Shown piece by piece: positions 12,494 through 26,458 of a stretch of 64,000 bases of DNA. Under the pieces are notes generated by a model. The model saw only the letters and a list, made by a program, of their open reading frames with translations. It was not told the origin of the DNA and did not search any database. A program made the position numbers and the translations under genes. Positions within the stretch are counted from its first letter, which is position 1, and each line of letters begins with the position of its first letter. The stretch comes from Lates calcarifer (Eukaryota > Chordata > Actinopteri > Centropomidae): assembly GCF_001640805.2 (NCBI RefSeq), contig NC_066844.1:11406863-11470862 (forward strand). The letters run 5' to 3'.

Positions 12494-12645
12494 AATTTGC
12501 GCTCCAGGCCTAAACTTTACACTGATAAACCCCTGGAATTTCTTCCAGTAACTGACTAATTTAAAGTCCCTGTCCCTCAAAAATGAAAAAAGTGTTTTGC
12601 TCATTGTCACTTCAGAATGATGTACTATATGTGTATAGATGAAAA

Positions 12646-12646
<1 letters not shown>

Positions 12647-12680
<34 letters not shown>
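12647..12680. repeat. (AC)n microsatellite
   Basis: A perfect AC run of about 34 bp. Confidence 0.97.
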
Positions 12681-12682
<2 letters not shown>

Positions 12683-15068
12683 AGTGCACATTCAGTGCAC
12701 ACATGCAGTTTAACTTTAACACTGAAAAATATTTGCATGTTCATAGATTTTGCATTTTTCAATGAGGAGGAGTAGATGTAATTTTTAGAAAAAACTTTCT
12801 AGTGTGAAAAATCATATCAGACACAAATTGCCCCAATGCTATTTAATTTGGCCAGGTAAACTAATATAGATGATCAACAGAATCTGCAGATTGGTCAGTT
12901 TGTTAATTAGTAAAGTATTCATCAATAAAATGGAAATTAATTTGTGCACTCTTTCAGTGAAGGGTTAAAAATTAAAAGATGAAATAGCCAGCTAAAGTCA
13001 TAACACAGTTCCTATCCACTGCCATTCTGATTTATCAGTTTTTAGATTTTCTAATTGTGGATCATAGACCAGTAGAGGGCGTCATTATTCCAGTATTCAG
13101 GCCCTTCTGAGCATAGGAACATAACAGCACTTTGATATGCAGAGCCAACAATATGATCAAAATTAGGTGACAAACAAGCAGATATTCAGTACATCTAACT
13201 CTTACATCTTCCAGAAAGCATGCCTGACACTTCTCTCTTCACACATGTCCTTGCCTTCAGGTTTAGGACATATTGGCTGATGTAATCCTCAGGTCTGTAC
13301 TAGAAATTATAATTGGGGTGAAGGGGCTTGCGTTCTGATGTGGCGGAAATATTTTTTTTTTCTTTCTTTTGACCAAAGTATTATCCTCTATAATTCTGAA
13401 GTCTCTCTTTCTTCTCCCACCAATTAGAGCCAGGCATGCTGAGTGAGGGGGAGGAGAAAGGATGGGCCATCTCCATCAGCCTGCTAACCACTCAGGGGAG
13501 CTCATTAGAGCAGCCCGCAGCCCAGAGGCTCGGTGTTGTGTTGGCACTACTTCTGACATCACGTCAGTACCATCGGCTTCAACACCACTGAGAGGAAGAG
13601 CTGGAATGTGAAAGCAAGAGGAGCTTTCAACTGTAGCTCCTGACAGCCTGTCACAACACTAAGGTGTCCAGATGTAAAGTGTAACTATGGTTCTAAACAC
13701 CGCTGATGCACGATAGCTCATAGCTTTCTTTGAGCACCCTCAATGGATCCATTAATTGAATCACAGTTTTTAAGTACAAAGAATAAGGCATCTTAGGATG
13801 ATAGTAGCTACACAAATCCCAGAAGACACTTCACAGACACCAGATTGATGCAATCACTCCAGCACTGATAGAAATAAAACAATGCTTACTCCATGGAACA
13901 TACCCTATACAGACTCAGCTCTACAGCAGTGAGAATCTGAGACAGTGAAATCCCTCCCTTCCTATGATGTTAGGCTGGGAAACCTCCACAGGGAGAATAC
14001 AAGAGCCCTGCTTCTGGTATGCAAGGGTTTTTTTTAAACCATATTTAACCATATGCTCTTTCATATGTGTGCTAACAGCAGGCTCTGCTCTAGATCCTCA
14101 ACTCACCCCCTATCACATTGCAGACAGAGGTGTGGGCTTGTTTTGGTACCAGACACACCAGGGTTGGCCAGCATAGCAAGCACTGAAGCATGGTATACAA
14201 GGACCTCGCATGCTATGATGCCTACTTTGAGAGATGTCCCAGTGGATGACTACAGTAGGTACTGGATAAGGTCCACTGACTCACCATGACAACAGACGGC
14301 AGATGTTTGTGTGTGCAGGCAGAGCTGGATTTAATGAGTGTTTACCATCCTGCGCAGAGAGATGTTGGCCACATCCTGCTGTCGGGCTGCTGACTGCTGC
14401 TCACCCACTAGACATGGTGCATTAGTTGATTTGTTTTATTACTTATTTTTGTAGTTTTGGCTATAATTCTAATAAGTAACAATCACACTGTAGTCACCAG
14501 TTTCAATGTTGAAATCTGGGGATATGATAACATTATTAAATTGAAGTCCAGTGGGGTGAGAAAAGCAGGCAGAAATAATGATGTCCTGCAATGATACACT
14601 GTTGCCTTATTTAAAACTGTCTGGTCACCTGACTGCTTGTATTTTTTACCAAAACAATTTGCTATATAATCAATTAGTCAGTCAACATTAAATTAAAATG
14701 TAATAAAATAAAAAATGTAATTAAAAATTAATCAGCTATTTTTGATAATCTCTTGGAAGCAACCATTACCCAGTTTCAGTTTCTTGTTTTTCAGGCAAAA
14801 CAAGTCATTTGAGATGTCAACTTGGGGTTATTATATATATTAACAGAATCAGACAACATGTTAATATGCTGAGGTTGGGTTAACAGCTAAATCACAACTG
14901 TAGACCCGCCACAGCTAAAAATGACAAATGATGAAAAGCATCTTCTACATAATAAAACACTTAGTATTGGAATGCAAAAAAAAAAAAAAAAAAAGGTTTC
15001 TATGCATTTTACTAAATAATTATAAGTTGCAGCTAAAGGTGACTGGTCATTTGGGTCAAGTGGAGAAT
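12681..15068. other. Unique non-coding sequence with one enhancer-like patch
   Basis: Most of this stretch shows nothing recognisable. 13425-13580 is less AT-rich and contains TGACATCACGTCA (13554-13566), which holds a CRE-like TCACGTCA. 14660-14860 resembles a diverged dispersed fish repeat with repeated ATTAATC/TCAATTAGTC words, whose better copies lie at 42442-42605 and 42881-43050. ORFs here have no domains. Confidence 0.4.
14976..14994. repeat. Poly(A) tract
   Basis: A run of 19 A residues. No retroelement body is evident upstream. Confidence 0.95.
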
Positions 15069-15300
15069 CCATCCATCCATTATCTAAGAGGTTGCCAGTC
15101 TATCACAGGTCTGACATATAGGGACAAACAACCATTCACACCTAACTTAACATGTTTTTGGATTATGGGAGGAAGCTGGAGTACATGGAACAAATCCATG
15201 CAGACACAAGGACAATATGCACACAGAAATCCACACTGAAAACCTCCAGGAAAACCAGGGTTTGAAACTGGAACATAGTTGTGAAAGAGTCACAACTCAG
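15069..15300 (-). mobile_element. V-SINE, minus orientation, diverged
   Basis: The (CCATC/CCAT)n tail lies at 15069-15080. Next come GCCAGTCTATCACAGGTCTGAC, the V-domain GGAGGAAGCTGGAGTACATGG and a degenerate pol III B-box complement GGGTTTGAAACTGG (15258-15271). Sequence beyond about 15275 is too diverged to set the 5' end exactly. Internal parts corresponding to CGACCC...TACACCCTGG are deleted. Confidence 0.82.
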
Positions 15301-16574
15301 AAATGGGTTAAGAAACAAAACTGCCAGACAATGCAGAAGCATACTGAATGCAAGATCAGATATTTTGGCAACAAATATGTTGTTCAGTATAAACATATTT
15401 TTGAGTTCCCAAATATGCAAATTTTAATAGGAAACCTAATTCAGTTTTGTAGAAAATGTAATTTTTTAGGGCTACTGTGATCCCACATTTCAGCAATTAT
15501 TTTGGAGAGTACAGTATTATCCTAATTGATATAAAGGAGGGCAAAACTAAATAATATCCAAGTTGTAATAAACAAGAACTTCCTTGAAGCTTGTTGGCCC
15601 CCTCTGAAAATACAGAAACAACCACAACTAACCATAACAGCTGGTGTTTATTTACAACACATTTTACACTGCATATGTCAGACTTCTGTACTGACTGACT
15701 GAACTATCAGATGCTCTGAAAACATTCAACATCACTTCCTTGTGCTGAGTTTGCACAGGCAGATATTAGACAATTGTCACAACATTATGTCATGCCCTAT
15801 CACAAAAATATAAAAATACAAGATTGCTTTTGACCACTTTATGAATTGTCAGAATACCTCTGGACTGTCAAGGTATTAGTATCTGCAAAAACATCTTTTA
15901 AATGTGTTGTCTTGGGTGAAATACCATGAAAGACTCACTGACATTTGTGTTGACACTTTATTGTTTGTTGTAGTGAAAAAATGTGAGAAAGCCAAAAAAT
16001 AAAAAAAGTCAAATAATTGTTTTGACTTTCTTCAAAGGAAACTCACACTGATACAGTATGAGAGCTCACTTCTATGGAACAACTCTCATCCCCGTGACTT
16101 GATAGAGGGTATCAGATCAAAGCAGAATAGAACAATGTCATTATTGGCAGCTTTTTGAGGAATTGTTGTTTTCAAGATGTAAGTAAGAGAGAATGAGCTG
16201 GGTAAAATCATGTTAAAATAAAGTAATGGATATCAACAGGAAAATTCCAATGACAGACATTATGTCCCTGATGTCCATTATCATTTCAGTTGTGTGGATA
16301 ATCTGCTATGAATTTCTAATGGACCTTGTCTCTCCTGTGCCATCACACACTTTATCTGCACAATCCATCACCCAGACACCTTTGTGGGCTGAAATGGAGA
16401 CGAAGAAACAAACACGGCACAAAATGGTGCATATAAACATGCAAACACACTTCTAAAAATATTATAGACATCCAAACTTGGATCACATAGCTCTTCATCA
16501 GAAACTAATATATATCTGCACTCTGTATTCCCAGTCTTTCATATGAAAACCACACCAACGCCCACAGAGTGGTA

Positions 16575-16790
16575 TCTAAAGCTAATCAGATGTTAAAAGG
16601 CTTTTCATTAGGGCCAGAAGAAGACAGATTGGTGTGTGGGGACCACTGACTGTGCAGCAGCGCTGTCCAGTAATTACTAGTGGTCCACCACCTGCCCCCC
16701 AATCACACTGCCATTTCATCTTACTGCTCATAAAACATGCTACCACACAGCTGTGTACATTCTACTCACATTTAAGAGATCAATTCACTG
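16575..16790. promoter_or_regulatory. Possible conserved non-coding element
   Basis: The sequence carries GCTAATCAGATG, TTTTCATTAGGG and CAGTAATTACTAG homeodomain-type sites in a less AT-rich context than the flanks. No coding frame is convincing. The call is by composition and motif density only. Confidence 0.2.
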
Positions 16791-17199
16791 TCATGAACCC
16801 TTCTTTCTCAGGATCTACACAGACTTTATTTCAATCTAATCTTTAATGAGGGGAGTCATTTATTGTGAAGAAATCACAAGTCAACCACTTTTTTATGCAA
16901 GTTGTGAATGCTGCTTGTGTTTTAACAAGGGTGGGATATACATCTGTCTAGCAGCCATATTGATTGTTGGACTGGAATAACTCTTTTTTAAACCCGTCTA
17001 AACCTGTTCCTCACAAATATGATAAATTTTGTGCCTGCTTTAGCCAGTTTGTTAGCTGGCAGAGCAGAGGATTCTGACAAGCTAATACTTGCTGTTGCTA
17101 ACATTACTTAGCTTATGTGTGACTAGTTTTGCATGTGCTTTCTTGCAAAAATCTTTGTTGTATCACAGTGACATGGACTGAGCAGTTTATATTTCTATG

Positions 17200-17224
<25 letters not shown>
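17200..17224. repeat. (TC)n microsatellite
   Basis: A perfect TC run followed by a T7 run and ACAG. The combination mimics a splice acceptor, but no exon follows. Confidence 0.95.
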
Positions 17225-17230
<6 letters not shown>

Positions 17231-20155
17231 ACAGACATCTGTGGTCCAATTTAATGATTACAAGCTAATTGTAATTTTTAAAACTGAATGAGTTATTGAG
17301 TTTCATATTTTACATTTTGTGTGATAACACAAATGACAACACATACTGCAGCAGCAGGAGAACATTTTTATATATAACTTCACACACATTTGCTTCATTG
17401 CAAAATTTTAGTGTTAGAAAATATTAACATTGTGATTTTGACATTAGCCAAGCTTAATCTTAAACACTGCCCCTCAACACTTTTCGTCACTCCACTAACC
17501 GAGTAACCCCAGAAGACTCTAACATTATGCTAAATGGTGTGTGATGTCTCAAGCTGCTTATAAATTGCCTACAGCTAATCCTTGAAAGGAGAGCTAGTAA
17601 CATTGGTTTGACTGACTGTGGTGTCAGTTATTCTTTTAAGCATTTTAAAAATATATTAATCAATTTATTCACTAAACAAAGTGACTTCCAAACTTGACAC
17701 AAATGCAAAGCCTCTATGACCATTTACATGTTCATTTACAGGTAATTTATAATGCAAGCATAAACCACTAAACGTGATTAGTGATGCTGTGTCTACTACT
17801 GTATTGGGTGACTACTGTCTGGATGAACAGCAGGCAATAAAGAAAGAAGCAAATACATGATAACTAATGGAAAAACATGCCTCTTCTGCCAGCTCTATCC
17901 TCCCTCTTCTGAGTCTCCTCTCTCCTCCCTCCCGTCCTCTCAATCTCCTCCGCATTAATTATGACATTGGTAATAAAGAAAAGTGTCTAACAGGGAGGAA
18001 TTGCAAATGAGTAGGAATTGATTGGGTCTTCTCTCATACATATTGCAGACTTTTGCTGCAAATAATAAAAGAGGAGGAAGAAGAGGAGGTGGAGGAGGAG
18101 AGAGAGGGGAAGAGATTTAAAGCTGGGGGGGGTTAAAGGCTGGTCCACCAAAGGGAGGTGGGGCAGTGGAAGAACAGGGAAACAAAAGGTCAATGTGGGT
18201 GATAACTTGTTGGCATTTCTGGTCAGTAAATAAAGAACCATGATTACTGCACTGATTCTTTATCAAGTATTTTCTACAGACCTGCACATATAATAATTGA
18301 AATTAATTGGCTGGATGTAAGACACATGCAATGACATGCAAATATACTGTACAAACAGAAATAATTCAGCATTTAGTTGAATCCTTTGAAATTCAAATCA
18401 CCAACAACATGCCTTTCCTCCAGCAGCGACAGTAATGTTAATCTCCTGGCTATGTACCACTATTCCAACAAAACCCCTAAGTAAACACCGCCACAGAGGG
18501 ATATTTCCCCAGAATGCTAGGCCTAAGGGTGTGGGTGAGTTAGCAGGAGGTGTTCCAGGAACAATTATACCCTAGGTGATAAGCTACAGGGCTGTACATT
18601 ATAAACAACATTGCTGTGCTATTAAAAAAATAAATAGGTGGCAAAAAAATCAAAGGTTTTTACTCTTTATGTGAATAAAAATGACAGTGGTGGAAAACAA
18701 TGTTTCTTTCAGATGGATTTTTTCTTTAATTGGGTTTGGTAAATTTTATGTTTTTTCTTTGGATCAGATTACCAAAAGCTTCTGAAAACAGTTTGTACAA
18801 GATTTATGTTCAAAATTATTTTTTAAATAATATATAAAAAAGGTTACAACACTGTTTTTTTAAATTTTAAATTAAAGTCAGAGTCTTTCTAAATTATCTT
18901 AAATAAGAAAATTACCATCTTGTTTTTCCTTCCCCAACCCTTCCACCTGACTTGCCTGTGGTTTAGAGCAATGATTTGAGTCAAACAATGATGTTTTAAG
19001 GAATTACATAATATGTGACCAGCCAGATGTCGGCAGCAGAGCATGCTCTGTTCTGTGCTGTGATAATGCTGAAACACTCTTTCATGCTGCACTTCAGTGG
19101 AAATCCACACATGTTGTGTTTTGGGTTAGTAATGCATACACACAGCCACAATCTGGTGAGTTCTACCTCAAGCTGTTAGGTGGAACGTAGAAATCCTTTC
19201 TGAATTTACAAAGGAGCAGGTGGAACTCTTCCTGAGGAGAAAATAATGGAGTTTCTGATGCCATACCGGGAAAAGCACTTTGGAAACAAAAGGTCATGGT
19301 GAATATGGCCAATAGCTTGGATTTAAAGTAGTTGCAGGATCCTGTGAGAGCACTGCTGTGTCTCTAATCTGTCAGAGGAACCATTAGCAGGTGACACATT
19401 GCTGTTATCAGAGTCGGGATGAAGTCAGGCTTCACAGGACAGCCTGGGCCTGGCCTCCTGGACCACCTGGGTTAGAGTCTAGCTGGCCAAGATGGACTGA
19501 TCTGCACTCAGGACCACTGTGGCCATTAATGTTAGATGAGCCTGGCTTCAATGAAATGCATAAAAGATGGAGGAGGACCCCAGGTGGCAGCTGTGTCCCA
19601 GACCACCCCCGTCACTGTCCGGTCATTATTGACCAAGCCATGGGTCACCAGTGACGCCAGGACTGGGCCAATTATAGCACCAGACAATGATTAAAAAGGA
19701 CTCAAGGTGCAGCAGTTGCCTGCTACAACTACAATGACTTATATGTTATTATGGTGACATTTATTCATCATTATAAAATTTAAATCCATTACAGTTCCAT
19801 CCAAGCATGTATTGAGAGCAAGAAATGGAGATGATATTTCTGTCTAACCAATACATCAAATCATTACAGAGTTAGTTTACTCAAGTACTCTACTTATGTG
19901 CTTGTACTGTACGTGAGTATTTCCATATTATTACTTTATTCTCCTCCACTACATTTAAGATGGAAATATTGTACTTGTTACACCTCTACATTTATTTGAA
20001 AAGTGTTTTAACTTGAGATTGTGATTTTACACTTTATAACCTTATAAAATACAACACACTGTTAGACCAGAGGTTCAACTTTTTAAGCTAGCAGTAAAAT
20101 CAGTGTGGTCTTGTCAGTTGTTTGTTAGATTTTTCCCAAAAGAGACTCCTCTAAT

Positions 20156-20158
<3 letters not shown>

Positions 20159-20206
<48 letters not shown>

Positions 20207-20216
20207 ATACACACAG
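20159..20216. repeat. (AT)n(AC)n compound microsatellite
   Basis: An AT run of nearly 40 bp passes into ACACACAT/ACAT units. Confidence 0.96.
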
Positions 20217-20359
20217 TATATACACCAAGTAAAACTCTACAAACCTACTCTGAGTTTGAGAACTTGAGTCAAATTACAGGTGGAAATAAGACACTGCAAC
20301 TCTGAAATATTTATAACAGCTCATTACAATACTGGCATACAGTAAAACAACAACAATGG

Positions 20360-20432
20360 GGCGGCTGTGGCTCAGGAGGTAGAGTGGTTCGGTTTCCCCA
20401 GCATCTGCAGGGCTTACAGTATCCTCTTTGTT
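20360..20432 (+). mobile_element. tRNA-derived SINE fragment with A-to-B box deletion
   Basis: The sequence begins GCGGCTGTGGCTCAGGAGG, identical to the head of the fuller copy at 38925. It then jumps from GTAGAG directly to TGGTTCGGTTTCCCC, which matches the B-box region. About 30 bp between the pol III A and B boxes is therefore missing. The rest is strongly diverged and fades near 20432. Confidence 0.65.
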
Positions 20433-22011
20433 TTCGAATTCTTCAAATTTTGGAGAAATTCATGGAGAAGGTAGATGAAGCTAACAGAGATTGGGGGCAG
20501 ACAGAACTTTTCTGTAATGTCCAATTATCTGCTGTGTCTATCACTGCAGAGACACACAGTCAAGGTAAATTAACTTTCTACATAACAAGACCAGTTCTGA
20601 CAAGCTAAATCAGGATGAAAAGAATTCCTTCCATACTAAAGACGCAAAGTGTGAAATTGCTGAGGAATGACAGCTGAAATAAAGTAACCTTGAAATCAAT
20701 TGAACACAGGTGCCAGCTTCAGTGACAGACACTCCAGCACACAGAATGAGAGAACACAACATGCAGCTTTCTCAAGAAATATAAAGAAGTAATTCACATG
20801 ATTTCAGAGCATGAGCCAGTAAAGGTCTAATAATATCTGTCCTTCTTGCATAACTTCACCATCATCATCAGACCTGCACTCACCATACGTCTTCAAATGT
20901 CCCTTTGCTGCATTTGTCTCCATGTAGTGTTAAAAATCCTCTCCACCTCTGTGCCTCAGGTGTGTTACGACAGAGAAAGGAGAGCAGGAGGCTCATCCTG
21001 AGTTACTGCTGCCGCTTTTTACCAACTATAGTTCAGAGGGAGGTGCTGTAAGAGAGTGCCTGGCCAACAGCTGACTGATTGCTAGGTTCTGTTTACAGAA
21101 GGCCCTCTAATTTCACTCCCTGCTCCCTGCTGGAGCTGTAAGCAGAAATGACTTTACCTTTAAAGTGCAGCCCATTGAAAAGTCAGGTCAGCTCTTCTGC
21201 ACAACATGGAAGGCATCACAAAGTAAATGTAGCTATGACGCACCAGACATCTGCTTGTAGGACAAATGCTGGCTATGATCTCCTGTGCTTGCTTGCTTGC
21301 CAGGAAGTTGGAGCTGGAGCTGCAAGGAGCTGGAATAGTCGTCAAGATGCCAGACGATCTGTTGCAGAGCTCAGCAGAAATACTGTACTTCCTTCCCTTG
21401 GGGAGGCCGGGATCACAGGATGGAGACAAACAGACATGTACCATAGGTCATCTCAAACTGGCAGCTCTAACTCCAGTGTGAGTTCCTGACTCAAATAAAT
21501 AGTACCCTGTGCTCCTTTGGCTTGCAGTTGAAGTGGCAAGATCAGGTTCCCTGGCCTCTACTGTTTCACTAGCAAATCTTTTAAAGTGCCTGCATACACA
21601 CAGCCTTTGCTGTAAAACTATGCTCTTTAAAGAGAATTTATTATATAACACTGCCACCAAAGCAGGTTAAAAATTCCCCACAGATAGTGAGTATTTGATA
21701 GGGGTGGAGGGTTGGGGATTATTGAAGTATGACTCCTGTCTTCAGGAATGTACTGCAAGCAGATTACCCTTCCATCTTCTCTTACTCAGCAAGGTGTGCT
21801 ACCAAAGGGTCAATCTGCCAGTCTCTACAATAACATTGTGAAAGGACCTTATATATGTAAGACAGACAGAAATCAGCTTCCTGCAGTAGTTAGGAGCACT
21901 TCTTAAATGGCCAGTTAAAACAGTTTTGGTTGTTTCACAGGAGAGTTTCATCGATTTCAGTTTTTCTCTGCACTCTTCTCACTGATTTGAGTAACTCACT
22001 TGAGACAAGGT
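20433..22011. other. Unique non-coding sequence
   Basis: ORFs at 21148-21489 (+) and 21160-21444 (-) overlap on opposite strands with no recognisable domain. Nothing else is supported. Confidence 0.45.
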
Positions 22012-22300
22012 CCATCCATTTGTCCATTATCTATACCACTTATCCATAAGGGTCGCAAGGGGGCTGAAGCTAATGTCAGCTGACACTGGGCAAGACGTGG
22101 GGTACACCCTGGATAGGTCACCAGTCTATTGTAGGCTGACAAACAACCATTGTGGACTGTGGGAAGAAGCCGGAGAGCTCAAAGAAAACCTACACAGGCA
22201 CAGGGAGAACATGCACAATCCACACAGAAAACCCCCAAGCAAACTGGAGATCGAATCAGGAAACTTCTTGCTGTGAGGCCACAGTGCTAACCACTGTCAG
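22012..22300 (-). mobile_element. V-SINE, minus orientation, near full length
   Basis: The tail complement CCATCCATTTGTCCATTATC starts the copy. It is followed by GGGTCGCAAGGGGGCTG, GGGGTACACCCTGGATAGG and CACCAGTCTATTGTAGGCTGAC. The V-domain (GACTGTGGGAAGAAGCCGGA) follows, then GGGAGAACATGC and the head complement TTCTTGCTGTGAGGCCACAG ending near CTAACCACTG. The segment holding ATTCACACTCACATTC...ACATG is deleted. Both plus-strand ORFs here are repeat artefacts. Confidence 0.9.
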
Positions 22301-22453
22301 CAGTGAGGTTGTTTGCCTGTGTTGGCCAGACAATGCCACTGTTGATTGTCTTTAAATGCAAATAATCATGTTTGAAATTTAGCCACAAATTTTCAGGGTT
22401 ATAAAGAAAGAAATTTGAAACAAAGTTTGCAGGTGCTTTAAATGAAAAAGTAC

Positions 22454-22640
22454 ACTAAAGCTGCACTAATCATCAACATTTTGATATTAACAACGGGTCA
22501 TTAGCAAAGTTAGTGCCAAGCATGGTGGAGCATTTAGCAGCTGAAGTGAGAGATATTAGACAAAACTGCAACTTCAAATGAATGCTAAAGTTGCTCTTTA
22601 TCTGCTGAATATACAACATTTGCTGAAACAACTTGATAAT
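22454..22640 (+). repeat. Dispersed repeat family R1, copy 1
   Basis: The sequence starts AAAGCTGCACTAATCATCAACATTTT and includes GTGGAGCATTTAGCAGCT and AAATGAATGCTAAAGTTGCTCT. The same order of words recurs at 44467-44780 and 52970-53420, so this is an interspersed repeat. No coding capacity or termini were identified. Internal parts are deleted relative to the longest copy. Confidence 0.6.
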
Positions 22641-25600
22641 AACTCACTGCTGTGCTTGTTCTACTAAAAAGAAAATAAATGAATGCTGCTTCAACTAAGC
22701 TCCAGAGAGATTTACTTGTACAATTTTCTTATACAGCTGCCACTGTTATAATTACCAAAAGTATGGGTAATGACACTAAACTGTCACTACACTAAGTATG
22801 GACAAGGATAATCTAAGCTAGCTATTTAAAAATACCACACATTCAACCTCCTGTGTATGTGTGGTGGTGACTGTGTGATAATTTTTGGCAGAGCAGACAG
22901 AAGGCACTCCAAGCCAGGAGGAAAAACCATGTCACTGTGGTATGAGAGATCAGCAGAGACGGAAAATGTCTGATGGCCAAATTACACAAGATGGTGTGTG
23001 TGTGCTGTACTAGTTAGGAATCAGAAATTCAATAAAACAACTGAGAGGGAGGAACATCTCTGTATTAAAGCACAAACTCCAAACTGTGGCTGGCCAACCC
23101 ATGGAGACTGGAATTACAAACCACAGGACTTTATGAATGGTGACTGGCTATTGCTGACTCAGGCTGCTCTAGCCACAATGGCCACTATTTTTAGCCTTGC
23201 AGTGGTGAAATCACTGTATGGAACCATTAATGCTTCAACCCGTCCTCTACAGCAGCTCCCTCTCTCTCTCATGGCCTGTTTCAACTGGTATACTGTTCTC
23301 AAAAATGTAAGTCCATGGAGTCCACCATGTTGCTTCAGTAGCCCATAATGGAGAAACCAAACCAGGCAGTGGCTCTATTTACGTCCTTTCACATTTTTAC
23401 ACAACTTGTATATGGAAGATGAAGAAACAAAGAGGAAGAAAGGAAAAAATAGTTTCTGGCAAACTATCTTTTGTTGTGAAATTGTGAAGCAGTCAGTGCG
23501 GTTGTTGACCCCATTTTGTCACTTGATTTCCACTGTAGACTCTCTGACACACTGTCTGCTAGATGCTACTAAATCATCCATATTGGTCCTTTAGGTTATT
23601 TAAGTTCACTAAATTATGTGTATTTTGACATTTAAAGGTACCTCTAAACTTTTACTTATTCCTTGCAAATTACTGAATACCTAAAATTCTAAATTCATTC
23701 AGACAAATCAAGAAAAGAAATTAATCTTTGGTTGAAATTGTTTCAAATTGATGAGACATGCAACTGATGTTGAAGTGTCACAAACCAAGAAGGTTGTGAC
23801 CCACTGGTTTGAGTAATTTATCTAGAAAAGACATCAAACATTTGTTGGATACATCCTCACATTTTCATCACTTTACACAATTGTAAATTTGTATACTTGG
23901 GTGTTTGGACTGTTAGTTGAACAAAAGTTTGAAGATGACAGCTTGGGCTCTGAGAAGTTGAGATGGACATTTCATTATTTTGATATTTTATAATAAATGA
24001 TTGATTGAAAAATAACTAATGCATGTTGCAGCTGCAATCTCAGCTCAAGCCCACAGCTGTCCTACAGATGAGTGAAAATATTTCACAACTTTTAGAAAGT
24101 TAAAAATTTATTGTTTTTTTAAACAGGCAGTTTAAACTGATGGTAAAACATAAAGCCTCATGCGTGTCCTAAGCTCCAGTTTAACTACTGTTATCAAAAT
24201 ATATTAAAAACAGAAAACAAGTTTTCCCCTAGCACATGGATCAGTATTGACCTGATAGCATTCTCAGCAGCAAACCACTATGCTTTGAAGCTTTGGTGTA
24301 ACAGGATTCCCCTACCTTATCGTCCGCACTGAAATGCAGTACTTCCACATTAGATTCCACATGCTACTGACATCGTCGGAATGGAAACTTGAGATTTGGA
24401 TTTCTGATGAGAAGGCAAAGGGTAAAAAAGACCCAGATGTTTTTAGGCAACTAAGGGCTGAAAACTATCCGCATGAGAGAAAAGCAAGCAGGATTCCTTG
24501 TACCAGCATCCACCCATGTCAGTCCTTCCCTCTCTCTTCACTTGACCACAAAACATGCGCTAGTTTTTTTCTTGTTCCTGAGGAAAAATGACTAACTCTG
24601 TCTCCTGGAGGTTGGATTACTTCAGTCACTACTCCTCTTTTCCCTTCTTTTACTTGGCAAGCTGTTCTTGTCTGAGGACAGCAGAACAGAGACTTATCCA
24701 GCATTACCAAGTAAGGCCAACTGCTAAGTGGTCCAGACAAGGAGTAAAATCGCTCCTCGCTTCAGTGTGTAATTCTAGCACATGTTCGCATTCCACAAGC
24801 CGGCTGCAGCTCCTTCCTTAGCAGTCTATCACTTACTAGTGACTCACAGTTCCCACTAAATCATCTGCCTGGCTCTGTGCAGGAGGTATTTTCATTGTAC
24901 TCCTCTTATAGTGTCAGATCTCACCTTTTTTCAAAAACTTTGGGAATATATGATATCTGACCTAAGGGCTGCAAAATACACTGCTCTTGAATAAGTGCTG
25001 TAGATTTTAGACATGCTAGACCGTTTGATGCATAACTTATCAACCATTTCATAACAAAGTGGAGAGCAATAACATTGCAGGCAGAGGATTGAAATCATTT
25101 TGATGAGTTAGCAGACTGTAATGTAAACTTGGGGAAAAGAAAAAAAATTGAAGCAGGCTGTATAAGCATGAGATGTAAAGAGCAGTGCAGCCTCATGATC
25201 CTTTGCTAATTGAGCTAGATGGTGTGGACAGTTAATGTGAGGATCTGTAGAATAGTCTTCAGTAGAAGTAGTCTTCTGTTTGAACCTCAGGCTGAGTGTT
25301 TGTCAGGAACAGCCATCACTGCATGCACCACATCACCATGCACAAAATGTAATTTTAAAAATAATTCAATCAACAGGACTGATGTACATGAATGCAGAGT
25401 AACTGAGGATGAAGAAATAGATTATTATTATACCAAAGAGTTGAAAGATGCATTACATCATTGTTTTGTATTTAAAATCTGAATCTATGAATTTTACAAC
25501 TGTACAATTACTGCAGTGGGGGAAAAATAGCATAGAATGGAAATGAGTAAAGTGCTTAAGTATCCTGAAACCTGTTCAGTACTTGAAATAAACATACCTT

Positions 25601-26458
25601 TCACCACTGTAACTAAGGTTACAGTGTGTAACTTTTTTTCTAAATTGGTTCTCATTTAATCAGTTAATTAGTATAAAACAGAATGTCTATAGCATATTTG
25701 TGTTTGTTTATGTGGTCAGTCATGTCAGTGTAGGTGATATGACATTCAGTAACATTTCGCTAGACCACTGGTATTTATGTGACCTACAGTAAGAACTGTG
25801 CTCTTTCAATTCTAAGTAATTGGTAATAGTTGAGCATACCAACTTTTCCAAATAAACTTCAGTTGCATATAAAAGATATGCTGACACATAGTAATGCAAA
25901 TCCTTACAGTGACTATGTGAGAGGCCTGCCTTTGTTATTTTAGACGTTTCAGAATAGCCAAGTATTTTCACTCCCTGTTGGCCTCTGTGGCATTGCTCTG
26001 AGCAGCTGCCAAATATTTCTCTCTCTGTCTGTGTCTTCATCTACATGTCTGTCTGACTCTGAACCCCACTTTCATGGCTCAATTAGCTATTGGCTGTCAG
26101 GAAGACTATAGTCATTAGTGCGTAAATGCTTCTCTCTTCAAGCTCTGCTGATTTATAAAGTTTATCTTTTTCCTGAATATTCCAGATACAGTGAAGAAAC
26201 AAGATCAAAGGCAGATGAAATACAACAGACATGATTAGTACTTAATACAAGCTAATCGACAAAGGGAGCATCAGTATCACTGTGTGCTATGCCAAAGGCT
26301 ATAAATTTACAATGACTGCAACTCCAAGTTGCACCAGCATGCTTGTACACATTCACACAGCGGAAAGAGAATCACAGAGAGTGGCTGATATCAAACTGAG
26401 TGGTACAAGGCATATCTGACACTGGGTAATGCAGAATCCACTGGTAGGATGAGCACCC

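Larger units (their letters stand above)
15301..20158. other. Unique non-coding sequence
   Basis: No gene or full repeat is recognised. Two stretches (16575-16790 and 17935-18060) have clustered homeodomain-type sites and moderate GC, suggesting regulatory DNA. A purine-rich block lies at 18068-18125. All ORFs are short and domain-free, and the 84-codon minus ORF at 17987-18241 is largely encoded by that purine tract. Confidence 0.4.
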
